From DTYU01 sp040757355 (GTDB lineage: Bacteria; Bacillota; Desulfotomaculia; Desulfotomaculales; Ammonificaceae), in contig JBFLWY010000019.1 of NCBI GenBank assembly GCA_040757355.1, positions 1 through 52,205 of the forward strand: 52,205 nucleotides of DNA. The letters run 5' to 3'. Positions 22,390 to 30,922 of the stretch are shown here, piece by piece. The translations under genes and the position numbers were made by a program. Each line of letters opens with the position of its first letter. Position 1 is the stretch's first letter. A model generated the notes under the pieces. The model saw nothing but the letters and a program-made list of their open reading frames with translations, was not told where the DNA came from and did no database searches.

Positions 22390-25041
22390 TTGACCGAGAG
22401 GAAAACACTACCTTCAGCTTATAACCCGAAGCTGGTCGAAGAGAAGTGGTACCGTTTCTGGGAAGAAGGAGGGTACTTCAGGGCCGAGGTTGACCCTGCA
22501 AAGAGGTCGTTTTGTATTGTGATGCCGCCGCCGAACGTGACGGGCGAACTGCACATGGGGCATGCACTGAACAATACCCTCCAGGATGTGCTTACGCGCT
22601 GGCGGCGGATGCAGGGTTACACTGCCCTCTGGCTCCCCGGCACCGATCACGCGGGGATTGCCACGCAGGCGCGGGTGGAGGCGATGCTTGCAAAGGAGGG
22701 GCTGTCCCGTTTTGATCTCGGCCGGGAGAAGTTTCTCGAACGGGTTTGGGCGTGGAAGGATAAGTACGGCCATACGATCACTATGCAGTTAAGGCGCCTG
22801 GGGGCATCCTGCGACTGGGAACGAGAGCGGTTTACGATGGACGAGGGTTGCTCTGAGGCGGTCAAGGAGGTATTCCTCCGCCTTTATGAGCGGGGTCTAA
22901 TTTACCGAGACAACTACATTGTCAACTGGTGCCCGCACTGCAGAACAGTGATTTCGGACATCGAGGTCGAACATAAGGAGACCGCGGGGCACCTTTACTA
23001 CATCAAGTACCCTGTCAAGGACGGTCAGGACCATGTTCTTATCGCAACCACCCGCCCGGAGACGATGCTGGGTGATACGGCGGTCGCGGTGAACCCGGCG
23101 GACGAACGGTACCGGGATTTCATCGGCAAAAGGCTTATTCTCCCGCTTGCGAAACGTGAGCTGCCGGTTATTACGGACGATTACGTGGAAACGGAGTTCG
23201 GGACGGGTGCCCTTAAGGTTACGCCGGGACACGACCCGAACGACTTTGAGATCGGCCGCCGGCACAACCTGCCGTCTGTCCAAGTAATCGGAGCGGACGG
23301 GCGAATGACGGTAGAAGCCGGTGCGCGTTATGCCGGGCTCGACCGGTGGGAGTGCAGGAAGCTTGTGGTGGAAGACCTCCAAAGAGAGGGCCTGCTGGTC
23401 AAGATCGAAGACTTGAGCCACGCTGTCGGCCACTGCTACCGGTGCGATACGGTCATCGAGCCCACCGTCTCAAAGCAATGGTTCGTTCGGATGAAGCCGC
23501 TGGCCGAACCGGCGATCCGGGCCGTACAAGAAAAGCGGGTAGTCTTTATACCGGAGCGTTTCGAAAAGATATACCTGAACTGGCTTGAGAATATCCGTGA
23601 CTGGTGCATCTCGCGGCAGTTGTGGTGGGGGCACAGGATACCGGTCTGGCATTGCCCCGACTGCGGTGAGAGCACCGCTTCGCGGGATGACGTCGACAGG
23701 TGCCCGCGCTGCGGCTCGGAGCGGGTGGAGCAGGACCCCGACGTGCTGGATACTTGGTTTTCCTCGGCGCTCTGGCCCTTTTCAACGCTCGGCTGGCCTA
23801 AAGACACCGCCGACCTTAGCTTCTTCTACCCTACGTCGGTGCTGGTCACGGCGCGGGACATCATCTTCTTCTGGGTCGCACGGATGATTTTTACAGCCCT
23901 CGCTTTCATGGAGAATGTACCGTTCCGCGAGGTCTTCATCCACGGGCTAGTACTGGACGCCCTCGGGCGTAAGATGTCAAAGTCCCTGGGCAACGGTGTC
24001 GACCCTATCGAAGTGATCGAGAGCCACGGCGCCGACAGCTTGAGATTCATGCTGGTGACCGGGAATACCTCCGGCAATGACCTTCGGTTCCACTTCGAGA
24101 GGCTCGACGGGGCGCGCAACTTTATCAACAAACTTTGGAACGCTTCACGGTTCGCTCTCATGAACCTTGGGGAAGACACGGGGAGGAAGGACTTAGACGG
24201 TGCGGCTTATGAGCTTGCTGACCGCTGGATTTTGAGCCGCTACCGTCAGGCTGTGCTAAAGACCACCGAGCACCTTGATCTTTACGATCTCGGCGAGGCA
24301 GCCCGTGTCCTTTACGATTTCGTCTGGGACGAGTTCTGCGACTGGTATATCGAGCTGACCAAACCCCGCCTTTACCGTGGGACGCCCCAGGAGGCAGCGG
24401 TGGCGCGTGCGGTTTTGCGCAAGGTCCTCGGTGGAACGCTAAAGCTTCTCCACCCCTTCGTTCCGTTTGTCAGCGAGGAAATCTGGCACCACCTTGAGCC
24501 CGGTGCCGTCCCGTTGATTATCCAGCCCTGGCCCGCGGACGAGCCGGAACTCGATGACTCTGCTGCTGAAGAGGAAATGGCCGTTCTTATTGATATCATC
24601 CGTTCTATACGGCACATCCGGGCGGAGATGAAGGTTCCGCCCGGACGCCGGGCGGCGGTGATCCTGATTGTGCCCGAAGAAAAGGCGCGGCGGGTCTTTG
24701 AGCAAAACAAGCATTACATTGAGGAACTTGCCGCCGGTACGGTTTCCGTTGCAGGGGATATTGCTGCGAAACCTGCGCAGGCCGCGCATGCGGTTGCGGC
24801 GGGAGTGGAGATCTTCGTTCCACTTGGCGGCCTAATCGACATTAAAAAAGAGCAGTTCAGACTGACCAAAGAACTGGATGCGGTTTTGCAGGAGCTGAGC
24901 CGGGTCGAAGGAAAACTCCGGAACACCGGTTTTTTGGCCAAGGCTCCGGAAGAGGTAGTTGCCAAGGAGCGCGGAAAGCAGGCGGAGCTCACCCAGAAGC
25001 GGGAGGCGCTGGAGAGCCGGCTGAGGATGCTAGGGCAGTGA
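22390..25041 (+). CDS. valS: Valyl-tRNA synthetase
   Basis: Class I synthetase charging tRNA-Val. HIGH motif HMGH at 55-58 (PPPNVTGELHMGHALNNT), an editing CP1 domain (about 190-340), paired CxxC zinc sites (CPDCGE, CPRCGSE), KMSKS at 528-532, an anticodon-binding domain (about 610-760) and a C-terminal coiled-coil arm (about 815-883). The length of 883 is typical of Firmicutes. TTG start, AGGAGG site 11 bases upstream. It is followed by folC, an arrangement conserved in Bacillus and Clostridia, although 154 bases of repeat sequence separate them here. Confidence 0.97.
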   Translation: MTERKTLPSAYNPKLVEEKWYRFWEEGGYFRAEVDPAKRSFCIVMPPPNVTGELHMGHALNNTLQDVLTRWRRMQGYTALWLPGTDHAGIATQARVEAMLAKEGLSRFDLGREKFLERVWAWKDKYGHTITMQLRRLGASCDWERERFTMDEGCSEAVKEVFLRLYERGLIYRDNYIVNWCPHCRTVISDIEVEHKETAGHLYYIKYPVKDGQDHVLIATTRPETMLGDTAVAVNPADERYRDFIGKRLILPLAKRELPVITDDYVETEFGTGALKVTPGHDPNDFEIGRRHNLPSVQVIGADGRMTVEAGARYAGLDRWECRKLVVEDLQREGLLVKIEDLSHAVGHCYRCDTVIEPTVSKQWFVRMKPLAEPAIRAVQEKRVVFIPERFEKIYLNWLENIRDWCISRQLWWGHRIPVWHCPDCGESTASRDDVDRCPRCGSERVEQDPDVLDTWFSSALWPFSTLGWPKDTADLSFFYPTSVLVTARDIIFFWVARMIFTALAFMENVPFREVFIHGLVLDALGRKMSKSLGNGVDPIEVIESHGADSLRFMLVTGNTSGNDLRFHFERLDGARNFINKLWNASRFALMNLGEDTGRKDLDGAAYELADRWILSRYRQAVLKTTEHLDLYDLGEAARVLYDFVWDEFCDWYIELTKPRLYRGTPQEAAVARAVLRKVLGGTLKLLHPFVPFVSEEIWHHLEPGAVPLIIQPWPADEPELDDSAAEEEMAVLIDIIRSIRHIRAEMKVPPGRRAAVILIVPEEKARRVFEQNKHYIEELAAGTVSVAGDIAAKPAQAAHAVAAGVEIFVPLGGLIDIKKEQFRLTKELDAVLQELSRVEGKLRNTGFLAKAPEEVVAKERGKQAELTQKREALESRLRMLGQ

Positions 25042-25097
25042 AAGGATGAGGGATGAAGGCGGAGGATGAAAATTGGTAACCAAGAAGGAACATGCTG

Positions 25098-25175
25098 TGG
25101 AGCAAGAATAGGGGGTCAGAATCTAGAATCCAGAAGAAGCGGAATGTATTATTCTGGATTCTGACTTCTGACTTT
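25098..25175. repeat. CAGAATC / GATTCTG inverted repeat block
   Basis: GGTCAGAATCTAGAATCCAG at about 25112 is followed 25 bases later by ATTCTGGATTCTGACTTCTG (25151-25170). The two strings are largely complementary and could form an imperfect hairpin between valS and folC. Same word family as 10787-10997. Confidence 0.65.
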
Positions 25176-25195
25176 TTAAATTACAGGGGTAACAT

Positions 25196-26575
25196 GTGAA
25201 CTACGAAGAAGCTATCGCTTACATGCAAAGTGCGGCTGCGGCGGGGATCAAGCCCGGGCTGGGGCGGATAAGCAAACTGCTCGGACGGCTTAATAACCCG
25301 CAGCACAGGTTGAGAGCGGTGCACGTCGGCGGCACTAACGGCAAGGGTTCTGTCGCCGCAATGTTGACGGCGGTATTGTCGGCCGCAGGGTACAGGGTCG
25401 GCACCTTTACTTCGCCGCACCTCCACTCCTACACCGAGAGGTTCCGGTTGAACGGGACGCCCATTGAGCCTGCGTTACTGGCCGGATTAATCAATGACCT
25501 CAGTCCGGCGCTGGAGTCACTGCGGGCGGAGGGCGTCATTCCTACTGAATTTGAAATCCACACGGCACTGGCGTTTCTTTTGTTTGCTATGAAAGCGGTT
25601 GAGATTGCGGTGGTGGAGGTCGGCCTAGGCGGGCGCTACGATGCCACCAATGTCATCATTCCCGAAGTAGTGGTCATTACCAACGTGACAGTGGACCATA
25701 CCGATTACCTGGGAGAGTCGATTGAGCAGATTGCCAGCGAAAAGGCCGGGTTGGTGAAGCCGGGCGTGCCGGTGGTGACCGGAGCTCAAGGCGTGCCGCT
25801 CGAGGTAATCGAGCGTGAATGCAGCGCAAAAGGAGCGCCGCTTTTCGTCTTGGGCAGAGATTTTTACTCGGTCGTATGCGGTAGAGGTCTTTCAGAGCGG
25901 ACCCTCATCACGCCTGGGGCGTCACCAACAGAGGATGAAAACGGCCATGCTGTTAACGTAAAACTTAAAACCTTGGACTTTGAACTGCTTTCAGGCCAGG
26001 AACTGGACATCCGCGGCTGGTGGGGTGGAACGCGGGGGCTCCGGATAAGGCTTTTGGGCCGCCACCAGCAGCGGAACGCGGCTTGCGCTGTAGCAGCGGT
26101 ACAACTGCTCGCGGAGCGGGGCTGGCGGGTTAGTGGGGCGGCGGTAAGGGACGGCATGGCGGCGGCTGTTTGGCCCGGGCGTTTTGAAATCGTCCAAGAA
26201 AAGCCGTATGTGGTCATCGACGGGGCGCATAACGCCGCTGGCGCCGCAGCGCTTAAAGAAGCGCTTCAATGCTACTTCCCGGGCCGGCGAATGGTACTCC
26301 TGATAGGGATGCTTGCGGACAAGGAGAGGGAGGCGGCGGCGGCCACCCTTTGCCCACTGGCCCGTGCGGTCGTTGTTACGTGCCCGCCCGGGTCCCGCGC
26401 CGGGGACTGGCGCAAGCTCGCCGCACTGGCGCGGCTTCACTCGCCGGCAGTGTACGAAATAGGGGACATTTCGGCGGCTGTCTCCCAGGCTTTAGCACTT
26501 GCGGGCCCGGAAGACACAGTGGTCATTACCGGGTCGCTGTATCTTGTCGCCGAAGCGCGGGCCGTTTTTGTTTAG
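25196..26575 (+). CDS. folC: Folylpolyglutamate / dihydrofolate synthase
   Basis: Adds glutamate to folates (and may make dihydrofolate from dihydropteroate). Mur-ligase-like ATPase with P-loop GGTNGKGSVAAML at about 44-56, a TSPHLHSYTERF folate-binding region, VEVGLGGRYDATN and a C-terminal domain with DGAHNAAGAAAL. GTG start with an AGGGG site. At 459 residues it is roughly 25-30 residues longer than most homologues. The excess falls at about residues 228-258 (around nt 25877-25970), between GRDFYSVV and the expected ELDIRG strand, in a stretch rich in Gly, Ser and Asn whose DNA resembles an intergenic repeat at 43190-43250. This looks like an in-frame repeat insertion in a surface loop. 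Confidence 0.94.
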   Translation: MNYEEAIAYMQSAAAAGIKPGLGRISKLLGRLNNPQHRLRAVHVGGTNGKGSVAAMLTAVLSAAGYRVGTFTSPHLHSYTERFRLNGTPIEPALLAGLINDLSPALESLRAEGVIPTEFEIHTALAFLLFAMKAVEIAVVEVGLGGRYDATNVIIPEVVVITNVTVDHTDYLGESIEQIASEKAGLVKPGVPVVTGAQGVPLEVIERECSAKGAPLFVLGRDFYSVVCGRGLSERTLITPGASPTEDENGHAVNVKLKTLDFELLSGQELDIRGWWGGTRGLRIRLLGRHQQRNAACAVAAVQLLAERGWRVSGAAVRDGMAAAVWPGRFEIVQEKPYVVIDGAHNAAGAAALKEALQCYFPGRRMVLLIGMLADKEREAAAATLCPLARAVVVTCPPGSRAGDWRKLAALARLHSPAVYEIGDISAAVSQALALAGPEDTVVITGSLYLVAEARAVFV

Positions 26576-26667
26576 GACACAAGCTCCCCATTTTGAAGGA
26601 ACAAGTGATTCGCGTGTTTGAACGGAACAAGGGGTAAGGATGAAAGATATAAAGAGGGTTCATAAGC

Positions 26668-26698
26668 TTGTTTAGTGCAGGCTGAAATAAGGTATACT
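26668..26698 (+). promoter_or_regulatory. Possible promoter of the DUF3243 gene
   Basis: TTGTTT (26668-26673), 19-base spacer, TATACT (26693-26698), 60 bases before the ATG. The spacing is long, so this is tentative. Confidence 0.4.
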
Positions 26699-26757
26699 AA
26701 GGGCAGGGAGGTTAAACCAGGCGAAGTTTTCAGCAATCTCATAGGGGGCAAAATCCT

Positions 26758-27084
26758 ATGGAAGTGGACCTTGGCTGGAACGAGTTCAAAGAGTGGCTCG
26801 GAAAAGGTCTTAAGGCGCTACGTCTGGTGGGCGTCTCGGACGAGAATGCCGAAGATATTGGCTACCGCTTTGGCGAACTGCTTAACCGCTACATCGATTC
26901 GGCCAACCGGGAGCAGCGCCTGATAAAAGAGCTGTGGGATCAGGGAAACGAAATCGAGCGCCGCGCGCTGGCCTCGATGCTTGCCAGGCTGGTTGAGCGC
27001 GACACCATCGAACGCAAGAAACCTTCCCGGCTAAGTGACGAAAGCGGGCCCAATGAAACGACGGAGGGCCGGAAGAAGCCTTGA
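26758..27084 (+). CDS. DUF3243-family protein (YmfJ-like)
   Basis: Small soluble helical protein of 108 residues. The first 85 residues match the YmfJ/DUF3243 pattern I know from Bacillus: W-x-x-F-K-E-W-L-G near the start, a GVSDENAEDIGYRFGELLNRYID segment split by family-conserved glycine, NREQRLIKELWDQGNEIE, and an ALASMLARLVERD end. The last 20 residues are a charged disordered tail. An ATG start follows ATAGGGGG. Function unknown; in Bacillus the homologue is also uncharacterised. It stands alone after folC. Confidence 0.8.
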   Translation: MEVDLGWNEFKEWLGKGLKALRLVGVSDENAEDIGYRFGELLNRYIDSANREQRLIKELWDQGNEIERRALASMLARLVERDTIERKKPSRLSDESGPNETTEGRKKP

Positions 27085-27120
27085 TGGGAAAGGCGGAAGG
27101 CGGGAGTTAATTTAAATGAG

Positions 27121-27142
27121 GGAATTCGCGGGAGCGAATTCC
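27121..27142. repeat. REP-like palindrome GGAATTCGC-N4-GCGAATTCC
   Basis: Perfect 9-bp stem (27121-27129 with 27134-27142), 4-base loop, followed by TACAAACC. Related palindromes are at 22234-22260 and 13117-13131. CAGAAT-type words follow up to 27190. Confidence 0.75.
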
Positions 27143-27209
27143 TACAAACCCTATTCTGAATTCTGGATTCTGACTTCTTATTCTGACCCGTAATCCTTCC
27201 TGTTAACTA

Positions 27210-27785
27210 TTACGTTTCCCGGTTGTAATAACCTGTAAAAATAGATTTTAATTTTCCCACGCTCTCGGTAAGAGCCAGGTAGATGTGGGCAGCGATGGTT
27301 ATAGCAGTTATAATGGAAACCAGATAAACCAGATGCCTGATTCGGTTCAGTCCCCCCAGCCATTTGATAGGACGGGCAAAAACTTTTGGGGCATAAAGAA
27401 AAAATCCCATGGGCAGAACAAACAGCGCCTCGAGCGGCCAGAAGGTGTAAAGGAACTTCTGGCCGACATTGTATTTGCGGAATTTTGGCTTCTTGCCCGT
27501 TAGATAGAGGTGATACCGGGCGAATGCCGGCAGTTTTTTGAGGTCGTGCCGCTCGGGGAGGATCAGCCGCCATTCCCGGCGTAGGGCAGCGTAATAAAGG
27601 CGGGCCACAAAGCCGCCGGTGAAGAGAAAACCGGCGAGCGAATGCAGCTTCCGTGCTGTTCGCATGCTGCCGCCGGTTTGAGGCGGATTGGTGATATAAA
27701 GGCCGCTCGCAACGAGCGCGACGGCCAGAGGCGCGAGCGTCCAGTGAAACAACCTGGCGGGTAACGGGTGACGCAATTGCAACAA
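27210..27785 (-). CDS. Cytochrome b561-type membrane subunit of the hydrogenase
   Basis: Di-haem b-type cytochrome that would pass electrons from the hydrogenase to quinone. Four to five membrane helices: about 13-31 (LAPLAVALVASGLYI), 47-67, 110-130, 143-170. Candidate haem histidines are His6, His14, His48 (RKLHSLAGF), and His residues near the end (HLVYLVSIITAITIAAHIYL). TTG start with AGGAGGGG 6 bases upstream. It is the last gene of the minus-strand hydrogenase set, 152 bases after the large subunit, as in hyaC-type operons. The linking gap carries CAGAAT-type repeats. Confidence 0.85.
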   Translation of the reverse strand: MLQLRHPLPARLFHWTLAPLAVALVASGLYITNPPQTGGSMRTARKLHSLAGFLFTGGFVARLYYAALRREWRLILPERHDLKKLPAFARYHLYLTGKKPKFRKYNVGQKFLYTFWPLEALFVLPMGFFLYAPKVFARPIKWLGGLNRIRHLVYLVSIITAITIAAHIYLALTESVGKLKSIFTGYYNRET

Positions 27786-27937
27786 GCTTCCCCTCCTGAA
27801 TGGTTAATCCCGCAATTAGAATTCAGAAGCCAGTAGTCAGAATCCAGAATGTTGAAAAAGGAAATTCTCTTATGATACAAACCCTATTCTGAATTCCGAA
27901 TTCTGGATTCTGACCTCATAACTTTACCCTATAGCTT

Positions 27938-29320
27938 TTATCCTTTCGGAATGATATGCGTGGCACACGAGTAACAGGGGTCGAAGGAGCGGATGATCCG
28001 CCCTACCTCGACCGGCTCCTTGTGGTTGGCGACGGGTGTTCCCAAAAGCGCTTCTTCAACCGGCCCCGGTTGGCCGCTGTCATCGCGCGGCGAGAAGTTC
28101 CAGGCCGATGGGGTAATGATTTCGTACCGGCTGATCCGGTTTCCTTCCACGCGGAGGTAATGCAGGAGCGGCCCCCGCATCGAGTCGGTGAGCCCCAGCC
28201 CTTCCCCGGTTTTGGGTACGTCGAAGGCGTGAAACACCGGTTTGCCGGGTTCGAGTTCTTCCAGCCACCGCTCCATTAAACCGCAGAGCATCTCGGTTTC
28301 GATAACCCGCGCCAGGATCCGGTCCATGGCCGAGACGCCGCGCCGGTAACGGCCTGCCACCCACATTCGTGCCAGCGGCCCGCCCTCGAAAGCCTTTTGC
28401 TCGTAGCGCGGTGCCTTGATCCAGGAGTAGGCGCCGGGTTTTCCGGGGGCCGGTCTGGTTATGGCGGTCTCCGGAACCTGGAACCCGCTCTGCTCTTCGA
28501 AGTAAGCGTGGCGTTGGTGCTCCACGATGAGGTCCGTATCCACCTCCCGGATGCCGGTTTCCTCGACCACCCCGCCGGGAAGGTGAAATTTCTTCCGCTC
28601 CGGGTCCACGGGAAAGCAGCCGTAACCCAGAAGACGCAAAGGACGCTTCCCCAGCTCGTAACATTCCGGATAAGCCGCGGCGATGGTCTGCGCGTCCGAA
28701 ACCATTTTTCCCCGGACAAACCTGGTTATTGCGCGGAGCTTCGCCTGTAAGTCAAGGATAACGGCGCCGTCCGGCGGCACGGTGGAACCTCCGGCCAGGA
28801 TCCCGTGTGGGAACGGTGCCTTACCTCCGAGTGCGGTCACCATCTCGTGGGCGATGCGGCTGACATCCGCAGCCTCGAAATAGTGTTCCCTAAGCTTGGT
28901 TTCGATTTCCGGTGAAAGGCGGTAACCGCACTGGTAACGGGGTTGGAAAGGAGGTTTGTCCGGCCCGCGGGCGTAATCGGGTAACTCCAGCAAATAAAAG
29001 TGCCGGAGGTGGTTCTGCAGGAAGTCTGCCCCAAAAATCAAATTCCGGAGCAGGTTGCCGTTTTTCGGCGGCACCACACCCGCCAGTTCTTCCAGAGCAT
29101 AAGCGGCAGCCGTAGCGTGCGCCGTTGCACAGATGCCGCAAATGCGTTGCGTAAAATAAGCCGCGTCACGCGGATCCCGGCCCCGGAGCATAATTTCAAA
29201 GCCGCGGAAAAAGAAGGCACTGGACCGGCAGTTCACAATCTTTCCACCAGCGATGGTAAACTCAACGTGGCCGCGGTTATTGGCCCGGGTAATAGGACTT
29301 AGCGTAAGCTGTTTCCGCAC
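27938..29320 (-). CDS. [NiFe] hydrogenase large subunit
   Basis: Holds the Ni-Fe(CN)2CO centre that splits or makes H2. N-terminal motif QRICGICATAH gives Ni/Fe ligands Cys61 and Cys64 (plus His68). The C-terminal motif DPCYSCATH gives Cys449, Cys452 and His455. The RGFE-x-LRGRDPRDA stretch before the first motif is typical of uptake hydrogenases. At 460 residues it is about 100 shorter than most group 1 large subunits. Only five residues (IIPKG) follow His455, whereas most homologues carry a peptide of roughly 15 residues or more that an endopeptidase removes; no such protease gene is nearby. GTG start with GGAGGT 6 bases upstream. Confidence 0.95.
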   Translation of the reverse strand: MRKQLTLSPITRANNRGHVEFTIAGGKIVNCRSSAFFFRGFEIMLRGRDPRDAAYFTQRICGICATAHATAAAYALEELAGVVPPKNGNLLRNLIFGADFLQNHLRHFYLLELPDYARGPDKPPFQPRYQCGYRLSPEIETKLREHYFEAADVSRIAHEMVTALGGKAPFPHGILAGGSTVPPDGAVILDLQAKLRAITRFVRGKMVSDAQTIAAAYPECYELGKRPLRLLGYGCFPVDPERKKFHLPGGVVEETGIREVDTDLIVEHQRHAYFEEQSGFQVPETAITRPAPGKPGAYSWIKAPRYEQKAFEGGPLARMWVAGRYRRGVSAMDRILARVIETEMLCGLMERWLEELEPGKPVFHAFDVPKTGEGLGLTDSMRGPLLHYLRVEGNRISRYEIITPSAWNFSPRDDSGQPGPVEEALLGTPVANHKEPVEVGRIIRSFDPCYSCATHIIPKG

Positions 29321-29423
29321 GGGTCCACCTCCGTTTCGAAACGCTTTACCTGGCAGTTGTTTGGGGGAAACCCCGCTTTCCCGGGTGCCCGAAATTTTCT
29401 TTGTTGCCGCAAGAACGCCAAAC

Positions 29424-29879
29424 CTATCTTTGCACCTCCCCGATTTGCAGCCGCGCGGTTACGGTGAAGAGGAAAACGCCAAAGACAAGATGGCCGACCA
29501 GCAAGGTAGCGGTCGTCCCAACGTCCGGGCGGAGCAGCCGCTCGGGGACCACCAACTGGGCGAGAAAGCCGTAACCCACAAGCCACAAAAGACCACCGTA
29601 AACCAGCCCCTTGAGGTAGAGGAAGTCCCGTCCGGTGGCGCTCAGGAAGTAAATACCGGTAATACCCCACAGAAGGGCCGTCAGCAAGTCGGCGGCTAAA
29701 CCCACCAGCAGCGCCGGCGTGGTATTAAGGGAAACGTTTGGCGGCAGGAGGGCGGCTGCGGCAAAATGGAGGCTCGTTGTTTTGGCTACTCCGGCCCAGT
29801 AGAGCAGGAGGTTGACGGCGAGCTTGCCGAGCCCTCCGGCCGTTCCGGCGACGACGCCGGTACAAACGGTATCACGCAC
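29424..29879 (-). CDS. Four-helix membrane protein of the hydrogenase operon (paralogue 1)
   Basis: 151 residues with about four membrane helices (5-28, 38-60, 62-82, 92-112, 122-143, the second and third weakly separated). It begins MRDTVCTGVVAGTAGGLGKL and keeps a KTTSLHFAAAALLPPN stretch between the first helices. The same pattern (DTV-AGT-AG-G, AVNL-LYW-G, KTT-LH-AAA--LP-N) recurs in the product of 30923-31382, so the two genes are paralogues. It lies between the large and small hydrogenase subunit genes with gaps of 103 and 49 bases. GTG start with AAGGAGAG. I do not recognise a named family. A role in assembly or anchoring of the hydrogenase is inferred only from position. Confidence 0.75.
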   Translation of the reverse strand: MRDTVCTGVVAGTAGGLGKLAVNLLLYWAGVAKTTSLHFAAAALLPPNVSLNTTPALLVGLAADLLTALLWGITGIYFLSATGRDFLYLKGLVYGGLLWLVGYGFLAQLVVPERLLRPDVGTTATLLVGHLVFGVFLFTVTARLQIGEVQR

Positions 29880-29928
29880 GAGCTTCTCTCCTTGAACTTG
29901 TTTTGGTGTCTAAGTTTAAGGTGCGCGG

Positions 29929-30921
29929 TTAGTGCGGACGCTTTAGCAGGAGCTTACGTAGCGCCTGCGCGGTAAACATTTTTCCCTTACGCGCTTTCTT
30001 AAGCGTCCGGGCCAGCCTTCCCGTGGCGATGTTTGCGGCCAGGTGCGCCCCTATACCCAGCGCTGTGGCGGTGCCTGCAGTCAGTCCCACGCGATCGGCC
30101 GTAACCTTGCCCGCGGGAGTTTCGAAGTCGGGCAGGTGTTCGAAAAATGGCGCCGTCCTGTCGGGGAATTCGGGACTGGTGCACCCGATGCAGGGGGTAT
30201 TTGCTCCCACCGGCCAGTTTGTATGTTCGCCGCACCAGTGGCGGACGGGGCAATCCGCATGCGTCACCGGGCCCTTGCACCCGATTTTGTACATGCACCA
30301 GGGTTCCCCCGGTTTTCGGGCAAACATGCCGCTTTCAAAGTAGTAGCGCCGTTCGCAGCGGTCGTGAATGGTTTCGCCGTAATAAAGGACCGGGCGGTTG
30401 TACTCATCAAGCCGAGGTTCACCATACACCGCCAGGTGAAAAAGGGTTCCTGCGATCCAGTCCGGGTGGACCGGGCACCCCGGGACGTTAATCACCTTCT
30501 GGGGGACGACTGCACTTACAGGTTTGCTGCCGATTGGGTTTGGATGGGCCGCATACGGACCGCCAAAAGCAGCGCAGGTTCCGGCGGCCACCACGTGTTT
30601 GGCTTTCGCGGCCAGTTCCTGTACGGCCTGAAGTGCGGTCCACGGTTTACCATTGCGGTGGCCTATGATGCAGTATAAACCGTCCGCCGCCACCGGGACG
30701 GTACCTTCAACGACGAGGATGTACGAACCCTGCGGCCCGTCCAAAGCCAATTCCAGGACGTTCGTAGCCAATTGTCCTTCAGCAGCCATGATAAAGCTGT
30801 CATAGCCGAAGTCAAAATAATCATCGATCATCTGGCGGTGGTCGGGGTGGAGGGAGTTAAGCCGGGATATGGTGTCCCCGGCGCAACTGTTTGTAAGCAG
30901 CCACAGTAGTCTTACGTGCAT
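29929..30921 (-). CDS. [NiFe] hydrogenase small subunit (no Tat signal)
   Basis: Iron-sulfur electron-transfer subunit. The start is ATG 30921 because the preceding gene ends at 30923 and the protein then begins MHVRLLWLLTNSCAGDT, immediately at the first cluster motif. Cluster ligands visible: Cys13, Cys116 (GTCAAFGG), Cys149 (PGCPVHP), His186/Cys189 (IHDRC), Cys209, Cys215, Cys224, Cys230, Cys244 and Cys247 (PCIGC). Asp16 stands where C-x-G-C homologues have the second proximal Cys. There is no twin-arginine signal peptide, so the enzyme should remain in the cytoplasm. A hydrophobic stretch near the end (about 282-305, LTAGTATALGIGAHLAANIA) may anchor it. 330 residues. Confidence 0.93.
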   Translation of the reverse strand: MHVRLLWLLTNSCAGDTISRLNSLHPDHRQMIDDYFDFGYDSFIMAAEGQLATNVLELALDGPQGSYILVVEGTVPVAADGLYCIIGHRNGKPWTALQAVQELAAKAKHVVAAGTCAAFGGPYAAHPNPIGSKPVSAVVPQKVINVPGCPVHPDWIAGTLFHLAVYGEPRLDEYNRPVLYYGETIHDRCERRYYFESGMFARKPGEPWCMYKIGCKGPVTHADCPVRHWCGEHTNWPVGANTPCIGCTSPEFPDRTAPFFEHLPDFETPAGKVTADRVGLTAGTATALGIGAHLAANIATGRLARTLKKARKGKMFTAQALRKLLLKRPH

Positions 30922-30922
30922 C

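Noticed and set aside
26675..26923. 82-codon frame overlapping the DUF3243 gene
   Set aside because: It is in a different frame from the recognisable family protein and lacks a ribosome site.
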